From Nocardia nova SH22a (GTDB lineage Bacteria > Actinomycetota > Actinomycetes > Mycobacteriales > Mycobacteriaceae), in the NCBI RefSeq assembly GCF_000523235.1, contig NZ_CP006850.1:7688001-7752000 (forward strand): a DNA stretch of 64,000 nt, in the 5' to 3' direction. The position numbers and the translations under genes were made by a program. Numbering within the stretch: position 1 is the first letter of the stretch; every line of letters starts with the position of its first letter. The notes beneath the pieces are model-generated. The model worked only from the letters and a program-made list of their open reading frames with translations. It had not been told where the DNA came from and made no database searches. Below are positions 8,899 through 17,205 of this stretch, in pieces.

Positions 8899-9936
8899 TC
8901 AGGCGCTGGCCTCGCCCACCGCATAGGGCTCGTAGGCGCCGTACGTCTCGGCCAGCACCTCGGCGAGTTCGTCGTTGAACTCGGCGGCGGCCTCGACATT
9001 GCCCAGATGTCCGGTGGGCAGCGTGACGACCTTGCGCAGCGTGCCCACCGAACGCAACGATTCGGCGATCCGCTCGGAATGCACCGGCGGGGTCATGTCG
9101 TCGGCCGATCCGGCGATCACAGTGGTCGGGACCGTGAGCCGCTCGGGACAGACCTGCAACGCGAGATCGGCCAGCAGGAATCCGAACCGCGACCGCACCG
9201 ACGCGGGACACGACCGCACGATGTCCAGTGCGAAGTCGACGACCTCACCGGTCGAGGCGAGACTCATGATCTGCCGCCGGAAGATCCATTTCACCGGTTC
9301 GATCGGCGGAAACACCATCGGCATACCGAGTCCGAGCCGCCCGACGGCGAAAGGCAGCGCCACCGAGCCGCGATTACATCCCGGCACCACCGTGGTCTCC
9401 GCGATGAGGTCTCCGGCGGCGGTGTTGACCAGGACGACGGCATGCGCCCGGCGGGCAACCTGTTCCGGATGCCGCCCGGCCCACGCCTGCACGGTCATCC
9501 CGCCCAGACTGTGCCCCACGAGGACCGCCCGCTGTCCGGGCCGCAGCGTCGCGTCCAGCACCGCGGCGAAATCGTCGGCCAGCAGATCGGTGGTCAGCGG
9601 ACTGGAACCGGCCTCACTGCCGCCGTGGCCGCGCTGGTCGTAGGCGACCACGCGGAAATCACCGGCGAAGGCGTTGATCTGCGGATTCCAGTACTCGATA
9701 CAACAGGTCCAGCCGTGCGCGAGCACGATCACGTCGCCGTCGGCGGGGCCGTAGCTGTGCACCCGCAACCGGGCGCCGTCGGCGGCGGTCACCGTGCCGA
9801 CCTCGCACGGCACCCGGGGCGGGTTCAACGCGGGCAGGCCGTAGGTCCGGGTGCGCAGCGCGGCGCGATGGGCGGCCAGCAGTCCGCGAATTCCGTCCGC
9901 GAACGCCGCCACCATGCTGGGCAACGATGCCTGCAT
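8899..9936 (-). CDS. Alpha/beta hydrolase (tandem copy 2)
   Basis: A 345-residue paralogue of the neighbouring hydrolase. The two share an almost unbroken stretch around LRVHSYGPADGDVIV and EYWNPQINAFA. The nucleophile elbow reads GHSLGG, the C-terminal His lies in LPTGHLGNVEA, and an acidic residue in the GSADDMTPP segment could complete the triad. No signal peptide is seen. The ATG at 9936 follows AAAGGAG. The gene has its own palindrome upstream, so each copy seems to carry a promoter rather than forming one operon. Substrate unknown. Confidence 0.88.
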   Translation of the reverse strand: MQASLPSMVAAFADGIRGLLAAHRAALRTRTYGLPALNPPRVPCEVGTVTAADGARLRVHSYGPADGDVIVLAHGWTCCIEYWNPQINAFAGDFRVVAYDQRGHGGSEAGSSPLTTDLLADDFAAVLDATLRPGQRAVLVGHSLGGMTVQAWAGRHPEQVARRAHAVVLVNTAAGDLIAETTVVPGCNRGSVALPFAVGRLGLGMPMVFPPIEPVKWIFRRQIMSLASTGEVVDFALDIVRSCPASVRSRFGFLLADLALQVCPERLTVPTTVIAGSADDMTPPVHSERIAESLRSVGTLRKVVTLPTGHLGNVEAAAEFNDELAEVLAETYGAYEPYAVGEASA

Positions 9937-9987
9937 CAGAACACTCCTTTGTGTGTTACTGATCGATACAGTAACCCGAAGGAGTGG

Positions 9988-10005
9988 GTGCTTGCCAGTG
10001 CAAGC
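9988..10005. promoter_or_regulatory. Palindrome upstream of hydrolase copy 2 (site B)
   Basis: GCTTGC-CAGT-GCAAGC (9990-10005), preceded by GGT, has perfect 6-bp arms and the same 4-bp centre pattern (NAGT) as site A. It lies about 60 bp before the start at 9936. The match in sequence, spacing and position to site A supports shared control. Confidence 0.6.
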
Positions 10006-10020
10006 GCGCGGTGAGTCCCG

Positions 10021-10317
10021 CTACCAGCGCGGACCCCGCTGGATTTCGTCCACCTTGGGCCGCACGTCGGCCAGATAGATGCCCGTCGCGATCACCGCCG
10101 CGATACCGAGCAATCCCACCGGCGTCCGGGCCAGCAGGAGGAACAACAGCGCCACCGCGAGGATGGACACCCAGATCGGCTTGGTGAGCTTGTCGACCGC
10201 GGTGAAGGCGTCGGAGCGCTGGCGGATGGCATGTACCAGCGCGAAGATGGTCATGGCCATCGCGGCGAGCCAGAGCAGCCACAGGATTGCACTAGTCAGC
10301 TGATACACAGCACCCAT
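10021..10317 (-). CDS. DUF2516 small membrane protein
   Basis: A 98-residue protein with two or three hydrophobic helices: ILWLLWLAAMAMTIFALVHAI, then IWVSILAVALLFLLLA and LLGIAAVIATGIYLA. A conserved polar loop reads RSDAFTAVDKLTKPIW, a feature of DUF2516 proteins next to hbhA in mycobacteria (Rv0476, recalled). It ends in a short basic cytoplasmic tail. The start is uncertain: ATG at 10317 is favoured, but in-frame starts at 10344 and 10350 fall inside the strong hairpin just upstream. Function unknown. Confidence 0.8.
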   Translation of the reverse strand: MGAVYQLTSAILWLLWLAAMAMTIFALVHAIRQRSDAFTAVDKLTKPIWVSILAVALLFLLLARTPVGLLGIAAVIATGIYLADVRPKVDEIQRGPRW

Positions 10318-10324
10318 GATAAGA

Positions 10325-10361
10325 GCAACGCCCGCATGCGGCATGCGCATGCGGGCGTTGC
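10325..10361 (-). terminator. Strong hairpin between hbhA and the DUF2516 gene
   Basis: A perfect 15-bp stem (arms 10325-10339 and 10347-10361, GCAACGCCCGCATGC and its complement) with a 7-base loop. On the minus strand it follows hbhA by about 70 bp. The next bases read TCTTATC rather than a T-run, so termination would be imperfect. It ends only 7 bases before the favoured DUF2516 start. Confidence 0.7.
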
Positions 10362-10431
10362 GGTGTCCGGTGCACCCGGTTCCGCGAACGGATCCGGATT
10401 ACCCCTCGGCCGGTTCTCTACTGCGGCCGGG

Positions 10432-11118
10432 TCACTTCTTGGCCGGAGTGGTCTTCTTCGCGGCGGCCGTCTTGACCGGCGCCTTCTTGGCGGGAGCCTT
10501 CTTCGCCGGCGCCTTCTTGGCCGCAGGGGTGGACTCCTCCGCGACCGGTTCCGGGGTGGCCTCGGTGGTGACCGCGACGACCTCGGCATCGACGACCGGG
10601 GCAACCTCCTCGGCGGCTTCGGCGGTCTTGCCCAGCAGGCCGCGGGCCTGGTCGGAGACCTTGTTCAGCACGTCCTCGGCGCGGGTGACGACATCGCTGT
10701 AGATGCCCTCGACCTTGTCGAAGCGCTCGTCGAAGCCCGGGTTGGTCCGCAGCCGATCGACGGTCTCCTCACCGCGCACGGCCAGATCCGAGTACAGATC
10801 CACCAGCTGGCGGTAGTACTGGTCGACCAGCTTGCGCAGTTCGTCGGAGGTGAAGCGCTCGCGCAGTTCGGCGAGATCGTCCGGCAGCTCGGACGGCAGG
10901 CCGGTGAGGCGGCCGCGCAGCGTCTCGATCTGATCCTGGACATCGGCGGGCAGATTCGACAGCCGCTCGCGTGCCTCTTCGACACGGGTGTTCACATCGA
11001 CGGTGGCGGCGCGGTCGCGGACGCGGTCGACGATGTCGTTGACCGCCGCGTAGAGCGCGTCACCGGCTCCGACGGTCGCGTAGATCGGCTTGGTGACAGT
11101 GACGTTGGGCTGGGTCAT
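10432..11118 (-). CDS. hbhA: Heparin-binding hemagglutinin-like protein
   Basis: A 228-residue surface or membrane-associated adhesin-like protein. The first 160 or so residues are predicted long helices and coiled coil (AVNDIVDRVRDRAATVD to VLNKVSDQARGLL). A Glu/Val/Ala linker follows, then a basic tail of KKAPAKKAP repeats from about 197 to the end. In M. tuberculosis the Lys-rich tail binds heparan sulfate and is methylated; the tail here has the same composition. AGGAGA lies 10 bases before the ATG. The start overlaps the stop of the XRE gene by 4 bp, so the two are translationally coupled. Confidence 0.92.
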   Translation of the reverse strand: MTQPNVTVTKPIYATVGAGDALYAAVNDIVDRVRDRAATVDVNTRVEEARERLSNLPADVQDQIETLRGRLTGLPSELPDDLAELRERFTSDELRKLVDQYYRQLVDLYSDLAVRGEETVDRLRTNPGFDERFDKVEGIYSDVVTRAEDVLNKVSDQARGLLGKTAEAAEEVAPVVDAEVVAVTTEATPEPVAEESTPAAKKAPAKKAPAKKAPVKTAAAKKTTPAKK

Positions 11119-11774
11119 GGTTGTTCGTTCTCCTGGCGTGGCGGAACCTCTTGTTGCGGAACCCCTTTGTCCCTGAAGCTCGAGACTCCCGGTCCGTCGG
11201 ACTCCAGCTGGCTGGACTCGCGCTCATCGGATCCCGTGGGTGCCTCGGGCTCGGAAACGCTGCCCCTCTGCGGAGCACCGCCCCTGTTCCCCCCGGGAAC
11301 GCCCCCCTCGGATTCCCCCTGAACGGATTCCGAGACGTTCCCTCCGATATCGCTCCCCGCGTTCTCACGACGGAACGATTCGTAGATCTCCAGGAGCATC
11401 TGCTTCTGCCGCTCCGAAATTCCGGTATCGGCCAGCAGTGCGTCCCGGACCGGGCTCGACGCCCTCTGTTCGAGGAAGCCGGCTCGGACGTACAAGACCT
11501 CCGAGGAGACCCGCAGACCCTTGGCGATCTGCGTCAACACCTCGGCGGACGGATTGCGCAATCCACGCTCGATCTGACTCAGGTACGGATTGCTCACCCC
11601 CGCCAGCTGCGCGAGCTGACGCAGCGAGACCTGAGCGGCCTCGCGCTGCGCCCGGATGAAGCCTCCGATGTCGTGCGCCGCGTTGGCTACGCGACCCACC
11701 CGGTCTCCGGGAAGCCCAGACGTCTCTGGGTTTACCGCGGCACTCCGGTCGGAAACCTCTGGTTCCTGTGCCAT
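11115..11774 (-). CDS. XRE-family transcriptional regulator upstream of hbhA
   Basis: A 219-residue regulator. The helix-turn-helix lies at about 40-90 (VSLRQLAQLAGVSNPYLSQIERG, then SAEVLTQIAKGL). A helical segment follows (ISERQKQMLLEIYESF), and the last 90 or so residues are low-complexity Gly/Ser/Glu/Pro and probably disordered. It matches Rv0474 by position and domain. The ATG at 11774 is 10 bases from GGAAGG; a GTG at 11786 is possible. It overlaps hbhA by 4 bp and is probably autoregulated, because a palindrome covers the -35 of its own promoter. Confidence 0.9.
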   Translation of the reverse strand: MAQEPEVSDRSAAVNPETSGLPGDRVGRVANAAHDIGGFIRAQREAAQVSLRQLAQLAGVSNPYLSQIERGLRNPSAEVLTQIAKGLRVSSEVLYVRAGFLEQRASSPVRDALLADTGISERQKQMLLEIYESFRRENAGSDIGGNVSESVQGESEGGVPGGNRGGAPQRGSVSEPEAPTGSDERESSQLESDGPGVSSFRDKGVPQQEVPPRQENEQP

Positions 11775-11807
11775 CACACTGCTCACCTTCCGGCGGTTGT
11801 ACGGTCG

Positions 11808-11836
11808 ATTCTAAATGAGGGTGCTAACTCTTGCAA
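11808..11836 (-). promoter_or_regulatory. Predicted sigma-70-type promoter of the XRE-hbhA operon
   Basis: Reading the minus strand, TTGCAA (11836-11831) and TAGAAT (11813-11808) are separated by exactly 17 bases. They lie about 35-60 bp before the ATG at 11774. The -35 hexamer is inside the inverted repeat of site C, which suggests repression by a bound regulator. Confidence 0.55.
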
Positions 11837-11853
11837 GCACCTCTGTTAGCACC
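11820..11853. promoter_or_regulatory. Inverted repeat upstream of the XRE regulator (site C)
   Basis: Perfect 9-bp arms GGTGCTAAC (11820-11828) and GTTAGCACC (11845-11853) flank a 16-bp centre that contains CTTGCAAG and GCAAGCACC, the half-site seen at sites A and B. The centre lies about 60 bp before the start codon, as at the other two sites. Confidence 0.6.
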
Positions 11854-11880
11854 ACGCGGGCAAATATCGGGCACCCGATG

Positions 11881-13266
11881 TCAGAAGCCTGGGAAGAGTA
11901 AATGCGATACGGCGTAAATCGCCAGTCCGGCAAGCGATCCGACCACGGTTCCGTTGATGCGGATGAATTGCAGATCGCGGCCCGCCTGCAATTCGATCTT
12001 GCGACTCGCCTCGTCGGCATCCCACCGGGCAACCGTATCGCTGATCAGCGTCGCGATCTCGGAACCGTAGTTGGCGACGAGATATCTCACACCACGTTCA
12101 ACCCAAGCGTCCACTTGTTTTCTGAGTTCGGGCTCGTCGACCAGACGCTGTCCGAGCTGCTGCACATTCTCGGTGATCTTGCGGCGCAATGTGCTGCCCG
12201 GATCATCGGCCGATTCGAGAATCATCCGTTTCGCGGCACGCCACGTCGCATGGGCCATTCCGGTGATTTCCTCGCGGCCCATGATCTCGGCCTTCACCCG
12301 CTCGGCCTTCGCGATCATGGCCTCGTCGTACTGCAGATCCCGGGCGAAATCCTCGAGAAAACGATTGGCCGCCAGCCGCACCTCGTGATCGGGTTGCGAG
12401 CGAATCTTCCAGGTGAATTCCACCAATTCCCGATAGATCTTCTCCGACAGCAGGATATTGGCGAATTTCGGCGCCCAGGACGGCGAATCCCGCATGACGA
12501 TGCGGTCGAGGGTCTCCTGACTGCCCAGCGCCCATTGATGAGCGCGCTCGGCGAGCAGATCGACCAGCGGCTGCTGACGATTCTCGGCGAGCAGTTCGGT
12601 CAGGACCCGCCCGATCGGCGGACCCCACTGCGGTTCGGCGATCCGCTTGACGATGGTCTGATCGATGACCTGCTCGACGTCGGCGTCCCGTAATGCGCCG
12701 ATCACCGCGCGCAGAATCGTCGACGTCTCCTCCGAAACCCGCGCGGCATGTCCGGGATCGGCCATCCAGGTTCCCAGCCGCAGCGAGATCTGCGCCGATT
12801 CGACCTTCGCCACGACGGTGTCGGGCGACAGGAAATTGGTGCGCACGAAATCGCCGAGGCTGGTGCCCAGCTGATCCTTCTTCTTGCGGATGATCGCCGT
12901 GTGCGGAATCGGCAACCCGAGCGGATGCCGGAACAGCGCGGTCACCGCGAACCAGTCCGCGAGCGCGCCGACCATGCCCGCCTCGGAGGCGGCCCGCACA
13001 TATCCGACCCAGCCGCCGCCGAGCCCGCGCGAGCCGAGCCAGGCACAGATCAGATAGACGACCGTGGCCGCCAGCAGGAAGCCGGTCGCCACGATTTTCA
13101 TCTTGCGTAGATCGCGTCGTTTGCCGGATTCGTCCATCAGCTCGGCGAACGACGACGCGGTGGCGTCCCGGGCCGGCGGGCGTGTGGGATTGCCCACTTC
13201 CGGCCCCGATTCGAGGTTCGCCGCCGCATCCGCCACGACGGGGGTGCGGCCGCCAGATTGCTCCAT
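11881..13266 (-). CDS. DUF445 family membrane-associated protein
   Basis: A 461-residue protein of the DUF445 family. The N-terminal 60 or so residues are polar, then come one membrane helix (VATGFLLAATVVYLICAWLG), a Gly-rich turn, and ASEAGMVGALADWFAVTALFRHPLGLPIPHTAII, the signature region of the family. A long helical soluble region follows, and a C-terminal hydrophobic segment (GTVVGSLAGLAIYAVSHLLF) ends the protein. Function is unknown; it is Rv0473-like by position. An alternative start at 13275 would add three residues. The longer open frame up to 14151 runs antisense through the TetR gene and is not credible. Confidence 0.87.
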   Translation of the reverse strand: MEQSGGRTPVVADAAANLESGPEVGNPTRPPARDATASSFAELMDESGKRRDLRKMKIVATGFLLAATVVYLICAWLGSRGLGGGWVGYVRAASEAGMVGALADWFAVTALFRHPLGLPIPHTAIIRKKKDQLGTSLGDFVRTNFLSPDTVVAKVESAQISLRLGTWMADPGHAARVSEETSTILRAVIGALRDADVEQVIDQTIVKRIAEPQWGPPIGRVLTELLAENRQQPLVDLLAERAHQWALGSQETLDRIVMRDSPSWAPKFANILLSEKIYRELVEFTWKIRSQPDHEVRLAANRFLEDFARDLQYDEAMIAKAERVKAEIMGREEITGMAHATWRAAKRMILESADDPGSTLRRKITENVQQLGQRLVDEPELRKQVDAWVERGVRYLVANYGSEIATLISDTVARWDADEASRKIELQAGRDLQFIRINGTVVGSLAGLAIYAVSHLLFPGF

Positions 13267-13455
13267 GATTCCCATTCTGGTCTGGAATATCGGTTCGGCC
13301 ACCGTGCCCCTGCTCACCGCGGCCCGCCGCCGAACACGCCGCGCGAGCGGCGGCGGGCGGCACGACCGGCTCGGCGAACCCGGGACCATCGCCTGCCGGA
13401 AGGACTTAAGCTGGGGGTGTCCCCAACCCCCCGTTATCCAGGAGTCCCCTCCAGC

Positions 13456-14178
13456 ATGACCACACATCGTGCCGCGAGCGCTGCCGTCGACACCGCTGCG
13501 GTGCGCCCCGGCCGGGTGGACGGTCGCAAGCGGCGCTGGCATCAGCACAAGATCGACCGCAGGGAAGAACTCGTCGACGGCACCCTCGCCGCCATCCGTA
13601 AACGCGGTGGCGATGTCGGGATGGATGAGATCGCGGCGGAGATCGGCGTCTCCAAGACCGTCCTGTACCGGTACTTCTCCGACAAGTCCGATCTGACCCG
13701 CGCCACCATGGAGCGGTTCATCGAGACCACTCTGATGCCGCGCATCTACGAGGCGATCAGCGACGACGCCGACGAATATCAGCTGGTCCGCAACACCCTC
13801 GCCGCCTATGTGCACACCGTGGACGCCGATATCGACGTCTACCGCTTCATCATGGGCAACCCCTCCACCAGCGACAAGTCCAGCCTCGCCGATTTCGAGA
13901 AGCTGTTCGCCGATGTGGTCTCGGTGGTCGTGCAGACGAAGGCATTCGACCGCGGCGTCGACACCGAGGGTGTGCTGCTGTACTCCTACGTGATCGTCGG
14001 CGGTGTGCAGCTGGCCACCGACTGGTGGATCAGCAATCGCTCGATGTCGGCCGACCGCATGCTCGACCATCTGGCCATGATGGTCTGGAGTGCGATCGAG
14101 GGAATGGTCCGCGCCGGTGGTTCGCCGGAGAAGTTCAACGCCGTCCCGCACGAACTTCCCGAGTCCGACCAGGGCTGA
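13456..14178 (+). CDS. TetR-family transcriptional regulator
   Basis: A 240-residue regulator. A basic N-terminus (RKRRWHQHKIDRREELVDG) leads into a TetR helix-turn-helix at about 50-90, with VGMDEIAAEIGVSKTVLYRYFSDKSDL. The all-helical C-terminal ligand domain contains YRFIMGNPSTSDKSSL. AGGAGT lies upstream of the ATG. It is divergent from the DUF445 gene (190-bp gap), the same arrangement as Rv0472c/Rv0473. Its ligand and target genes cannot be told from the sequence, though self-control and control of the DUF445 gene are plausible. Confidence 0.9.
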   Translation: MTTHRAASAAVDTAAVRPGRVDGRKRRWHQHKIDRREELVDGTLAAIRKRGGDVGMDEIAAEIGVSKTVLYRYFSDKSDLTRATMERFIETTLMPRIYEAISDDADEYQLVRNTLAAYVHTVDADIDVYRFIMGNPSTSDKSSLADFEKLFADVVSVVVQTKAFDRGVDTEGVLLYSYVIVGGVQLATDWWISNRSMSADRMLDHLAMMVWSAIEGMVRAGGSPEKFNAVPHELPESDQG

Positions 14179-14329
14179 TCATCCGACCCGGCCGGGGCGG
14201 ATCTACCCGCGAGTAAGCTCTTCGCCCGCGCCCCTGTGCCGCGGGGCGACACTTCGTTACGCTGAGGTCCGGCCGTGCGGGGAGGTCGCCCGCGCCTGCC
14301 GTGTGTGCCGGCACCGACGGAGGTCATCA

Positions 14330-15772
14330 ATGGCGAAAGAGCTGCCTACATCGCGGCTTGCCCGGGGGACGAAATTGGGAGTGGCCGTTGCCGGCAACGT
14401 GCTGCGCTCCCAGAAGACCCGGCGCTCGATGCGTGGCAGATCCGAGGCGGTCCGGGCGCGGATGGCCGAGGAATCGATGATCCGCGCCACCGAGCAGATG
14501 GTCATGGTGCTCGGCACCATGAAGGGCGTCGCGATGAAGCTCGGGCAGATGCTCTCGGTGCTGGATCTGGATCTGGTGCCGCCGGAACATCGCGAGCGTT
14601 TCCAGCGGCGGCTGGCGGTGCTGCGCGACAGCGCGCCGAAGGTCTCCTTCGACACCATGCGCGGCGTCATCGAGAAGGATTTCGGCCGTCCGCTCGAGGA
14701 ACTGTTCGCCGAATTCGAATCCGAGCCGATCGCGGCGGCCTCCATCGGCCAGGTCTATCGGGCGCGATTGCACGACGGACGCCGGGTCGCGGTGAAGGTG
14801 CAGTATCCGGGAATCGACGTCGCGGTGCGGGCCGATCTGAAGAATCTCGCCATGTTCCGGCGGGTGCTGCAGTCGGCGATGCCGTGGGTGACCCCCGCGG
14901 TCCTCGACGAACTGCGCCTGAATCTGGAGAGCGAACTCGACTACGTCGCCGAGGCGAACACCCAGCTGGCGGTCGCGGAATTGTTCGCCGACCATCCGTT
15001 CATCGTCGTTCCGGCGACCATGCCCGAACTGTCCGGCACCCATGTGCTGGTCAGCGAGTACTTCCCGGGACGTGGTTTCGAGGAGATCCGGCAGCTGCCC
15101 GCGGCCGAACGGAATCGGGTCGGCGAGATCATCTACCGCTTCTACGTCGGTTCGCTGTTCACCTTCAACGAATTCTGCGGTGATCCGCATCCGGGCAATC
15201 TGCTGCTCGGGGACGACGGCCGGGTCGCATTCCTCGACTTCGGCCTGTTCAACCGGATGGATCCCGAGCATGTGCGGTTCGAGGCGACCTGTATCCGCGC
15301 GGCGGCGGAGGAACGGGCGGAGGATCTGCGGCAGTTGATGATCGACCACGGCATCATCGACTCGCCGGAGGAGATCACCCCCGAGGACTGCCTCGAATAC
15401 GTTCTCGCCGCCTGCGAATGGGCGCTGATCGATCAGGATCTGACCATCACCCCCGAACTCGCCAGTGGCGCTTTCGTTCTCGCGGTCGATCCGCGCGCGG
15501 GTGAATACGCGGGGATGAAACAACAGAATCTCCCGCCGGAACATCTGTTCTCCCGGCGGGCCGATTTCCTCACCTTCGGGGTACTGGGGCAGTTGGAGGC
15601 CACCGCGAACTGGCATCGGATCGCTCGGGAATGGCTCTACGGTGACGCACCGGTCACCGAACTCGGTAAGGCGCATCACGCCTGGATGGCACGGCGGGGA
15701 CTGCCGGAGAAACCGGCCCGCTCCGCCTCCGCCAAACGGAAGAACACCGGAAAACGTTCCGGTACAAAATAA
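14330..15772 (+). CDS. AarF/UbiB (ABC1) family atypical kinase
   Basis: A 480-residue member of the UbiB/ABC1 atypical kinase family. Diagnostic parts are the KxGQ motif (MKLGQMLSVLD, about 66-76), the Ala-rich nucleotide loop AAASIGQVYRARL, the Lys-bearing VAVKVQYPG, the FCGDPHPGNLLL catalytic loop and VAFLDFGLFNR in place of DFG. Known members support isoprenoid quinone or lipid metabolism through ATPase activity; the substrate here is unknown. The C-terminus ends in a Lys/Ser-rich basic tail. GGAGG lies 7 bases before the ATG. Confidence 0.92.
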   Translation: MAKELPTSRLARGTKLGVAVAGNVLRSQKTRRSMRGRSEAVRARMAEESMIRATEQMVMVLGTMKGVAMKLGQMLSVLDLDLVPPEHRERFQRRLAVLRDSAPKVSFDTMRGVIEKDFGRPLEELFAEFESEPIAAASIGQVYRARLHDGRRVAVKVQYPGIDVAVRADLKNLAMFRRVLQSAMPWVTPAVLDELRLNLESELDYVAEANTQLAVAELFADHPFIVVPATMPELSGTHVLVSEYFPGRGFEEIRQLPAAERNRVGEIIYRFYVGSLFTFNEFCGDPHPGNLLLGDDGRVAFLDFGLFNRMDPEHVRFEATCIRAAAEERAEDLRQLMIDHGIIDSPEEITPEDCLEYVLAACEWALIDQDLTITPELASGAFVLAVDPRAGEYAGMKQQNLPPEHLFSRRADFLTFGVLGQLEATANWHRIAREWLYGDAPVTELGKAHHAWMARRGLPEKPARSASAKRKNTGKRSGTK

Positions 15773-15797
15773 TTCGGTCGCACAGAATGGAACGCAC

Positions 15798-17042
15798 ATG
15801 ACGGACCGGGAATTCGATCTCGTACTGTTCGGCGCGACGGGATTCGTCGGCAGACTCACCGCGCAATATCTGGCAACGGCCGCACCGGACGGCGCCCGGA
15901 TCGCCCTCGCGGGACGCTCGCCGGAACGGCTCACCGCGGTCCGCGACGAACTGGGCGGAGCGGCAGCGATCTGGCCGCTGCTGGTCGCCGACTCCTCCGA
16001 CCAGGCCGCTCTCGACGCGCTCGCGGCCCGCACCAAGGTCGTGGTGACCACGGTCGGCCCGTATCTGCGCTACGGCCTGCCGCTGGCGCAGGCCTGCGCG
16101 AACGCCGGGACCCACTACGCGGACCTCACCGGGGAGCCGCTGTTCATCCGCGAATGCATCGACGGGTTCGGGGAGAAGGCCGCCGAGACCGGCGCCAAGA
16201 TCGTGAATTCCTGTGGCTACGACTCGATTCCGTCGGATCTGAGCGTGTACCGGCTCTACCGCCGCTCGGTCGAGGACAACACCGGCGAGCTCACCGACAC
16301 CACCCTGGTGGCCTGGCTGTCCGGCGGAGTCAGCGGCGGCACCGTCGATTCCGGCCGCGCCATGATGGAGGCCGTCGCCGCCGATCCGGCCAAGGGCGCG
16401 GTGCTGTCGCATCCGTACTCGCTGAGTCCGGACAAGGCGATGGATCCAGATGTGGGCCGCCAGTCCGATCAGGCGCTGTCGCGCGCCTCGGCCGTCGATC
16501 CGAGTCTGGACGGCTGGGTGGCGACCTTCGTGATGGCCGCGCACAACACCAAGATCGTGCGGCGCAGCAACGGACTGCTGGGCTGGGTGTACGGCAAGAA
16601 CTTCCGCTACCGGGAGGTGATGAGCGCCGGATCCTCGGCGACCGCACCGCTGGTCGCTGCCGGTATGGCGGGCGGCATCGTCGCCGGGATGACCGCCGGA
16701 GCCCTGTTGTCGCGGATATCCGCGGGTCGCAAACTGCTGGATCGGATACTGCCGAAACCGGGTACCGGCCCGGACGAGAAGGCCCGCCGCCGCGGCTGGT
16801 TCCGGATGAAGACCTTCGCCGCCACCACCTCGGGCGCGAAATACGTGTGCACCTTCGCGGGCGAGGGCGACCCCGGATATCAGGCCACCTCGGTGATGCT
16901 CGGGCAGGCCGGATTGTGCCTGGCCTTCGACGAATTGCCGGAACTCGCGGGCATTCTCACCCCGGCCGCGGCAATGGGCGATCCGCTCACCGAGCGGTTG
17001 CGCGAGGCGGGGCTGACGATCGAGGTCGAGCGGGCGGGATGA
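15798..17042 (+). CDS. Saccharopine dehydrogenase-like / trans-acting enoyl reductase family protein
   Basis: A 414-residue oxidoreductase-like protein. The N-terminal Rossmann motif LVLFGATGFVGRLTAQYL binds NAD(P), followed by IALAGRSPERL. The middle has TKVVVTTVGPYLRYGLPLAQAC and HYADLTGEPLF, seen in the mycobacterial trans-acting enoyl reductase Rv2953, which acts in phthiocerol lipid synthesis. A hydrophobic segment near 275-305 (LVAAGMAGGIVAGMTAGALL) suggests membrane contact. No polyketide synthase is nearby, so the substrate is open. It starts 25 bp after the AarF-like gene and is probably cotranscribed. Confidence 0.85.
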   Translation: MTDREFDLVLFGATGFVGRLTAQYLATAAPDGARIALAGRSPERLTAVRDELGGAAAIWPLLVADSSDQAALDALAARTKVVVTTVGPYLRYGLPLAQACANAGTHYADLTGEPLFIRECIDGFGEKAAETGAKIVNSCGYDSIPSDLSVYRLYRRSVEDNTGELTDTTLVAWLSGGVSGGTVDSGRAMMEAVAADPAKGAVLSHPYSLSPDKAMDPDVGRQSDQALSRASAVDPSLDGWVATFVMAAHNTKIVRRSNGLLGWVYGKNFRYREVMSAGSSATAPLVAAGMAGGIVAGMTAGALLSRISAGRKLLDRILPKPGTGPDEKARRRGWFRMKTFAATTSGAKYVCTFAGEGDPGYQATSVMLGQAGLCLAFDELPELAGILTPAAAMGDPLTERLREAGLTIEVERAG

Positions 17043-17205
17043 TCCGGGCGAAAGTCCGGTCGTACCAGCGGATTACGCAAGCAGAACACAGGAGATCCGG
17101 TACGGGCGATGTGCGTTTTCACAACGCCTCGCCCCACCCTCGGATCGCCGCCCTCCGGTAGAGTCCGAATCGGGCGAACCCGTCGGGCGGAAGGGGATCA
17201 TCGAC

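Noticed and set aside
11121..11849. 242-codon plus-strand frame opposite the XRE regulator
   Set aside because: It is antisense to a clear helix-turn-helix gene and has no motif or ribosome site.
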